A DNA stretch of 11,666 nt from Burkholderiales bacterium. GTDB taxonomy: Bacteria; Pseudomonadota; Gammaproteobacteria; Burkholderiales; Burkholderiaceae. The first letter of the stretch is position 1; every line of letters starts with the position of its first letter. The notes under the pieces are model-generated. The model saw nothing but the letters and a program-made list of their open reading frames with translations. It searched no databases and had not been told where the DNA came from. The DNA lies in the NCBI GenBank assembly GCA_947371645.1, contig CANBQJ010000110.1:1-11666 (forward strand). Direction: 5' to 3'. A program made the position numbers and the translations under genes. This document shows, piece by piece, positions 8,164 through 11,666 of the stretch.

Positions 8164-8202
8164 GCATCAGGTCAGGCGGTCAACGCCTGGCATGGGTGAT
8201 GC
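8164..8202. terminator. Hairpin between convergent ung and outer-membrane protein gene
   Basis: The 40-base gap between the two convergent stops is almost entirely inverted repeat. GCATCA (8164-8169) pairs with TGATGC (8197-8202). Inside, GTCAGGCG (8171-8178) pairs with CGCCTGGC (8184-8191), with one T-G wobble, around GTCAA. It is well placed to stop transcription in both directions, although neither side has a T-run. Confidence 0.45.
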
Positions 8203-8787
8203 TCAGAAATAGAACATGCCGTAGATGCCGCCATGGCTGCCCTTGAGCTTGTCCTTGTACTGGTCGTCAGAGGTGAAGTTCTCCACCACATAGCGGCCCT
8301 TGAACGAGAACTGCGGGGTCACGAAGTATTCGGCTTCGATCAAAGGCCCCACCGTCGAGGTGAACTTGGTGGTGACGTCCGAGTTGATCGTCACTTTCAA
8401 TTCGGTGCTCAGCGATTTGCGCAGACCCAGGCCCACGCGCCAGTATTCGTTGATGGCGTAGTGGCCGATCAACTCGAGCGGGTAGCGGGTGAAGCTGGCT
8501 TCACCGTTCTTGGCGTTGACCTTGTCGAAGTGGTAGCCGATGCTCAGCTCCAGGGCCACAGGTTGGCCTTGCAACTGGTATTCGAAGCCACCACGCAGGT
8601 CGATCAACCCGCTGGAATGCAGGGTGGCCGTGTCGCCGTTGTCGTAAATCACCTTGCCGATGGTTTCACCGCCAAAGGTTGCGCCCAGGCCCACCAGGCC
8701 GCGGAAGCCCGCGGTATCGCCCGCATGGGCGCTCAAGGCCAGCGCGCACGCCAGGCCAGTCAGGATCTTCTTCAATTCAAACTCCAT
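8203..8787 (-). CDS. Small outer-membrane beta-barrel protein (paralogue 1)
   Basis: A 194-residue protein with a signal peptide (basic KK, hydrophobic core, cleavage after Ala-His-Ala at about residue 22). The mature part alternates polar and hydrophobic residues in short strands: VGLGATFGG, GGFEYQLQG, ALELSIGYHF, YPLELIGHYAI, WRVGLGLRK, FSFKGRYVVENF. It ends in YGMFYF with a C-terminal Phe, the usual assembly signal of outer-membrane barrels. About eight strands are suggested, as in small OmpW/OmpA-like barrels. The function is unknown. Start: ATG at 8787 lacks a Shine-Dalgarno; an in-frame TTG at 8775 has GGAG six bases upstream and would give a neat MKKILTG signal peptide, so it may be the true start. 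It lies 87 bases downstream of a related gene on the same strand. Confidence 0.8.
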   Translation of the reverse strand: MEFELKKILTGLACALALSAHAGDTAGFRGLVGLGATFGGETIGKVIYDNGDTATLHSSGLIDLRGGFEYQLQGQPVALELSIGYHFDKVNAKNGEASFTRYPLELIGHYAINEYWRVGLGLRKSLSTELKVTINSDVTTKFTSTVGPLIEAEYFVTPQFSFKGRYVVENFTSDDQYKDKLKGSHGGIYGMFYF

Positions 8788-8874
8788 GGGTATTCAGTCA
8801 AGTCCCCTGAGCAGGCTGAGCCTGTCTTCTTGTGACGCAGCAGAGGGACGAAAACCGCTGCGCATGCGTTCACT

Positions 8875-9510
8875 TCAGTTGAAGTAGAAAACGCTCATCA
8901 GGCCGATGTGGTCGCCTTCGTATCGCTTCTGTTCCAGTGGCGGCTTGATGGTGAAGCTTTCCTTCACCGCCTGCAGCCGCAGGCCCCACCCGGGGGTCAG
9001 TGCCCACTCGCCTTCGAGGTACCAGCCGTTGTTGCCTGCCAGCCAGAAGCTGTCTTCACACAGGATCCCGGTCCCGCCGCAGTTTTCGTTTTTCAGGTTG
9101 TACTTGGCGCGCACCGCGTGGTGAAGGCCAGCGCCCACGGTGACGCGCGGGTTGATGTGCCATTGAAGGCCGCCTTCCACCGGTGTGCGCCAGAAGCTGG
9201 CCCGCGCGCCGATGCCATGGGCACCATCCACATGGTGGCCGATGGTCCCCTTGAGCGACAAGGGTGTGCCCGGCACGGCGATGACCAGCCCTGCGGCGAA
9301 CTCGATGCCGGCGCCGGCACTGATGTCTTCGTCGTAATGCGTGGTGCTGCCCTCAGGCGTGATCGTCGCGGGCAAGATGGTGCTGCCGCCCACCGAATAC
9401 CCGATCCCCACCATCGGGCGAATCCACGCCCGGGGCGCATCAAAATCCTGGGCCTGGGCTGCGGACATGAGCAAGCAGGACGTCAAACCTGCCGCAAGCA
9501 ATGGCTTCAT
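8875..9510 (-). CDS. Small outer-membrane beta-barrel protein (paralogue 2)
   Basis: A 211-residue protein with a clear signal peptide ending at about Ala-Gln-Ala (residue 20), followed by QDFDAPRAWIRPMVGIGYSV. Strand-like segments recur in the same order as in the downstream neighbour: VGIGYSVGGSTI, LSLKGTIGHHVDG, VTVGAGLHHAV, GWYLEGEWALTPGWGLRLQAV, and a final SVFYFN. Two cysteines (CGGTGILC) sit in a probable extracellular loop and could form a disulfide. The C-terminal aromatic motif is followed by one extra Asn, slightly off the usual terminal Phe. The start at 9510 is supported by GGGGGGAA about seven bases upstream. It is the first gene of a likely two-gene unit. Function unknown; placement in the outer membrane is inferred. 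Confidence 0.8.
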   Translation of the reverse strand: MKPLLAAGLTSCLLMSAAQAQDFDAPRAWIRPMVGIGYSVGGSTILPATITPEGSTTHYDEDISAGAGIEFAAGLVIAVPGTPLSLKGTIGHHVDGAHGIGARASFWRTPVEGGLQWHINPRVTVGAGLHHAVRAKYNLKNENCGGTGILCEDSFWLAGNNGWYLEGEWALTPGWGLRLQAVKESFTIKPPLEQKRYEGDHIGLMSVFYFN

Positions 9511-9693
9511 TGAATTTCCCCCCGTTTATTTCAGGGCTGAAATCTAGCCGAGATTCAGCTCGGTGCGCATGGCCGTGCGCCAGCCCCCCCAAACAGGCGG
9601 GCGTGGCGCTGGCGCACGCCCGAGGCGGGCTGGCCCGCACCGTGCGTGACAATGCGCAACGCGTGCCCCGCCTGCTTCGTTGAGACCCCGCCT
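9511..9693. promoter_or_regulatory. Divergent intergenic region with two inverted repeats
   Basis: This gap separates the outer-membrane protein gene (minus) from the glycosyltransferase (plus). At 9536-9559 GCTGAAATCT and AGATTCAGC form a nine-pair stem with one bulged A around AGCCG. At 9599-9621 GGGCGTG and CACGCCC form a seven-pair stem around a nine-base loop. The first could lie in the leader of the minus-strand gene or serve as an operator. No convincing -35/-10 pair is seen for either gene. Confidence 0.3.
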
Positions 9694-10893
9694 ATGCGAC
9701 TGGCCCTGTTGTCCCCCCTGCCTCCCGAGCAAACCGGCATCGCCGACCACGCGGCCCACTGCCGCCTGGCATTGAACCAGGCCGGGGTCGAGGTGTTGAC
9801 GCCGCTGCAAGGCCAGCGCCCCCTCACCAGCCTGGCTGCCGCCAAGGCCTGGGTCGCCGAGCGAGACTGGCGTCGCATCGACGTGGTCCATGCCGAACTC
9901 GGCGTGGGGCGCCTCAGCGAGTTCTACACCCTGGCCGCGCTGGCCGCCCTGCCCAATCGGCCCGCGCTCTCGGCCACCGTGCACGCGCCGGATCGCCTGG
10001 TGTGGCGCCCCACCCAGGGTCTGGCCCGCTGGGCCCAGCTGCAGCCCTGGATGCCCCTGGCCGTCACGCAAGCCCTGACCCGCTTGTCCTCACCCCTGAC
10101 TTTGCTCGCAGAGCGCCGCCTGGCCCGTCAGCTCGAGGGCCTGGCGGTGCACACGCAACTCGGTGGCCAGCGCCTGGTGCGCCGCTTGCGGCTGCGGCCC
10201 GACCGCATCAGCATCATCCCCCACGGCGTGATCAGCTTGCCCGCCAAGCCCCTGCCGGCGCTGGAGCCCTTGCGCCTCATGTACTTCGGCTTCATCCACC
10301 GCGGCAAGGGCATCGAAGACCTCATCGATGCGGTGGGCCGCTTGCGCGCCAAACACCCTGACCTGGCTGGCCGCGTTCGCCTGTGCATCGCGGGCGGCAG
10401 TGCCCCGGATGTCGTTCAGGCCAGTGGCCGCGACTACCTGCAGTCCTTGCGCGACCGCATCGAGCGGCGCGGCCTGACCACACAGGTGGACTGGGAGCTG
10501 GATGTCGATGAGCGCGACCTGCCCGACCTCATCCAGCGCCATCACCTGGTGGTCCTGCCGCACCGCGAACCGCGTCGCATGTGGGGCCGGGCCTGTGGCA
10601 GCAGCGGTGCCCTCGCCTGGGCCCTGGCCTGCGGACGCGGGGTGATCGCGTCCAACGCGCGCGCCTTCCCGGAAGAGGTGAGCCATGGTGTGGGCATCAC
10701 CTACCCGCAAGGCGATGTGGGTGCCCTCACCCAGCAACTCTTGCAGGTGGCCAGCGAGCCCGATGTGCTGCGCCGCTGGGCTGAGCAGGCGGGTGCGCTG
10801 GCGCTCACGCGCGCCTGGGCGACGACGGGCCAGCGCTTTGCCGGCCACTTCCAGCGCACGGCCGAACGCGCCCCCCGCCAGCACAGCATCTGA
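9694..10893 (+). CDS. Glycosyltransferase, GT-B fold, family-4-like
   Basis: A 399-residue probable cytosolic or membrane-associated glycosyltransferase using a nucleotide sugar. The N-terminus reads MRLALLSPLPPEQTGIADHA, typical of the acceptor domain of GT4 enzymes. The C-terminal Rossmann domain begins around residue 193 with LRLMYFGFIHRGKGIEDLIDA. It contains GGSAPDVV, the loop GALAWALACGRGVIASNA (from 305) and a FPEEV segment (Glu327, Glu328) followed by GVGITYPQGDVGALTQQL. This resembles the EX7E donor-binding motif, with some divergence. Start: ATG at 9694 gives the canonical N-terminus; an in-frame ATG at 9646 would add 16 residues without a domain. No other polysaccharide gene is nearby, so donor and acceptor are unknown. 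Confidence 0.85.
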   Translation: MRLALLSPLPPEQTGIADHAAHCRLALNQAGVEVLTPLQGQRPLTSLAAAKAWVAERDWRRIDVVHAELGVGRLSEFYTLAALAALPNRPALSATVHAPDRLVWRPTQGLARWAQLQPWMPLAVTQALTRLSSPLTLLAERRLARQLEGLAVHTQLGGQRLVRRLRLRPDRISIIPHGVISLPAKPLPALEPLRLMYFGFIHRGKGIEDLIDAVGRLRAKHPDLAGRVRLCIAGGSAPDVVQASGRDYLQSLRDRIERRGLTTQVDWELDVDERDLPDLIQRHHLVVLPHREPRRMWGRACGSSGALAWALACGRGVIASNARAFPEEVSHGVGITYPQGDVGALTQQLLQVASEPDVLRRWAEQAGALALTRAWATTGQRFAGHFQRTAERAPRQHSI

Positions 10894-10947
10894 TGCCTGG
10901 CCCCATCGGCTTTCGCACAACAGATTTGCGCCGGCTTGCCAAACTGT

Positions 10948-10955
10948 GCTAAAGT
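10948..10955 (+). promoter_or_regulatory. Candidate promoter of the tRNA-tuf operon (extended -10)
   Basis: TGCTAAAGT at 10947-10955 reads as an extended -10 element (TGn then TAAAGT). A weak -35, TTGCGC at 10926-10931, lies 18 bases upstream. Transcription would start near 10961, leaving under ten bases before mature tRNA-Tyr. Its position after the glycosyltransferase stop and before the first tRNA is what is expected; the boxes themselves are modest. Confidence 0.4.
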
Positions 10956-10969
10956 CTTGGGCTTGCCTG

Positions 10970-11055
10970 GGAGGGGTGGCCGAGTGGTTAAAGGCAGCAG
11001 ACTGTAAATCTGCCCGCTTACGCGTACACAGGTTCGAATCCTGTCCCCTCCACCA
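10970..11055 (+). tRNA. tRNA-Tyr (anticodon GTA), CCA encoded
   Basis: A full class II tRNA. The acceptor GGAGGGG (10970-10976) pairs with CCCCTCC (11045-11051), followed by discriminator A and an encoded CCA. The anticodon stem GCAGA/TCTGC encloses CTGTAAA, giving anticodon GTA. The T arm ACAGG-TTCGAAT-CCTGT is perfect, and a long variable arm lies between, as expected for tRNA-Tyr. It is first of three tRNAs upstream of tuf. Confidence 0.97.
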
Positions 11056-11155
11056 GACAAAGCTGTTTGACGAAGCGGGCTCGCAGTGTTTCAAAGGCCG
11101 GCATCCACTTGGGTTGGGTGCCAGCGGCAGAATGCGGCGGATCTGTTGCTCCCGG

Positions 11156-11229
11156 GCGGGAGTAGTTCAATGGTAGAACCTTAGCCTTCCAAGCTAATGA
11201 CGCGGGTTCGATCCCCGTCTCCCGCTCCA
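11156..11229 (+). tRNA. tRNA-Gly (anticodon TCC), CCA encoded
   Basis: The acceptor GCGGGAG (11156-11162) pairs with CTCCCGC (11219-11225), followed by discriminator T and CCA. The D arm is GTTCAATGGTAGAAC. The anticodon stem TTAGC/GCTAA encloses CTTCCAA, giving anticodon TCC for GGA/GGG glycine codons. The T arm is CGGG-TTCGATC-CCCG-type. It lies 100 bases after tRNA-Tyr; that spacer holds nothing I can name. Confidence 0.97.
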
Positions 11230-11250
11230 AGCTGAGTGAGGTTCAAGCCA

Positions 11251-11268
11251 CAGCGCTTCGATGCGCTG
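11251..11268 (+). repeat. Short hairpin between tRNA-Gly and tRNA-Thr
   Basis: CAGCGC (11251-11256) and GCGCTG (11263-11268) form a perfect six-pair stem around TTCGAT, 21 bases after tRNA-Gly. It could be an RNA-processing or pausing signal in the tRNA precursor. No T-run follows. Confidence 0.35.
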
Positions 11269-11340
11269 GAACTGCTGTCACAAACGGCGTGTTAGATTAG
11301 CGGTCTTCGCTGAGGCGGAGGCAGTGTGAGTGTCAAAAGA

Positions 11341-11385
11341 GTCGGCACAGGTTTGGGCTCAGCCTGAACTTAAACCTGTGTCGAT
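11341..11385 (+). repeat. Long inverted repeat abutting the 5' end of tRNA-Thr
   Basis: Bases 11341-11354 (GTCGGCACAGGTTT) pair with 11372-11385 (AAACCTGTGTCGAT) over 14 positions without a gap. Two are G-U, and one more G-U pair is possible inside. The 15-base loop can form a small GGC-TCA-GCC stem. The 3' arm ends at the base immediately before mature tRNA-Thr, so in the precursor this stem would stack against the acceptor stem at the RNase P cut. A double-strand cleavage or processing signal is the simplest reading. Confidence 0.6.
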
Positions 11386-11460
11386 GCCCATGTGGCTCAG
11401 TGGTAGAGCACCCCCTTGGTAAGGGGGAGGTCGGCAGTTCGATCCTGCCCATGGGCACCA
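11386..11460 (+). tRNA. tRNA-Thr (anticodon GGT), CCA encoded
   Basis: The acceptor GCCCATG (11386-11392) pairs with CATGGGC (11450-11456), followed by discriminator A and CCA. The D arm is GCTCAGTGGTAGAGC. The anticodon stem CCCCC/GGGGG encloses TTGGTAA, giving anticodon GGT for ACC/ACU threonine codons. The T arm GGCAG-TTCGATC-CTGCC is perfect. It sits 57 bases upstream of tuf, as thrT does before tufB in E. coli, and is probably cut from the same transcript. Confidence 0.97.
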
Positions 11461-11517
11461 CACTCCCCTTCTCTTTCCCTTCCCCTTCTGCTTTTTGGAT
11501 CGCTAGGAGCGAGCAAC
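11461..11517 (+). promoter_or_regulatory. tuf leader: pyrimidine tract and palindromic ribosome-binding site
   Basis: Bases 11461-11495 are almost wholly C and T, ending in CTTTTT. Next comes TCGCT-AGG-AGCGA (11500-11512), a five-pair stem with an AGG triloop. The Shine-Dalgarno AGGAG (11505-11509) lies partly in the loop and partly in the stem, eight bases before the tuf ATG. Folding could limit ribosome access. Leader-based control of tufB by EF-Tu is known in E. coli; whether this element does so is inference. Confidence 0.4.
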
Positions 11518-11666
11518 ATGTCCAAGGAAAAGTTCGAACGGACCAAGCCGCACGTGAACGTGGGCACGATCGGTCACGTTGACCACGGCAAGACCACGCT
11601 GACGGCTGCCATCACCACGGTGCTGTCCAAGAAGTTTGGCGGCCAGGCCAAGGCCTATGACCAGAT
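11518..11666 (+). CDS. tuf: Elongation factor Tu, N-terminal part only
   Basis: The first 49 codons of EF-Tu, the GTPase that delivers aminoacyl-tRNA to the ribosome; the rest is beyond the right edge. The translation starts [20 protein letters not shown] and contains the P-loop GHVDHGKT (residues 19-26), then [10 protein letters not shown] and the start of the switch I region (KAYDQ). The ATG at 11518 has AGGAG eight bases upstream. It follows tRNA-Thr, so it is the tufB-position copy; Burkholderiales usually carry a second tuf near fusA, not visible here. Confidence 0.98.
   Translation, partial: MSKEKFERTKPHVNVGTIGHVDHGKTTLTAAITTVLSKKFGGQAKAYDQ

Noticed and set aside
8812..8824. CAGGCTGAGCCTG palindrome between the two barrel genes as a terminator
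   Set aside because: The stem is only five to six pairs, and on the genes' strand it is followed by CTCAGGGG instead of Ts; too weak to call.
11067..11095. TTGACG...TTCAAA as an internal promoter between tRNA-Tyr and tRNA-Gly
   Set aside because: The -35 is good but the -10 matches only three of six positions, and co-transcription from upstream of tRNA-Tyr is the simpler explanation.

Overview
The window is GC-rich, gene-dense proteobacterial chromosome. Three things suggest Burkholderiales (Betaproteobacteria), probably a Comamonadaceae-like genus: a gph-like phosphatase and a chalcone-isomerase-like gene beside trpE, an unfused trpE-trpG-trpD-trpC cluster, and the tRNA-Tyr / tRNA-Gly / tRNA-Thr / tuf cluster. 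The lineage is inferred from gene content, not from a search. No mobile element, CRISPR array or phage gene was seen.

Layout. (1) Bases 1-1413: the 5' part of a GMC-family flavin oxidoreductase on the minus strand, divergent from an AraC-family regulator on the plus strand. (2) Bases 1545-2898: a HAD-family, phosphoglycolate-phosphatase-like gene converging on a secreted chalcone-isomerase-like protein, with an inverted repeat across the two stop codons. (3) Bases 2899-3390: the trp control region. It holds a candidate promoter, a 25-residue leader peptide with three Trp codons in six (WPWRCW), and two mutually exclusive hairpins arranged like a ribosome-mediated attenuator. (4) Bases 3391-8162: trpE, trpG, trpD and trpC, then ung (uracil-DNA glycosylase), whose ATG overlaps the trpC stop by one base. 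The four trp genes take chorismate to indole-3-glycerol phosphate; trpF, trpB and trpA are not here. (5) Bases 8203-9510: two minus-strand genes for small outer-membrane beta-barrel proteins that look like diverged tandem paralogues. (6) Bases 9694-10893: a family-4-like glycosyltransferase. (7) Bases 10970-11666: tRNA-Tyr(GTA), tRNA-Gly(TCC), tRNA-Thr(GGT) and the start of tuf (EF-Tu), the conserved tRNA-tufB arrangement.

Most genes are ordinary. The parts most worth a second look are RNA-level. They are the trp leader, whose peptide has no visible Shine-Dalgarno and may be leaderless; a 14-15 bp stem that ends at the base before mature tRNA-Thr; and a short palindrome that contains the tuf ribosome-binding site. 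I found no clear evidence of a wholly new system.
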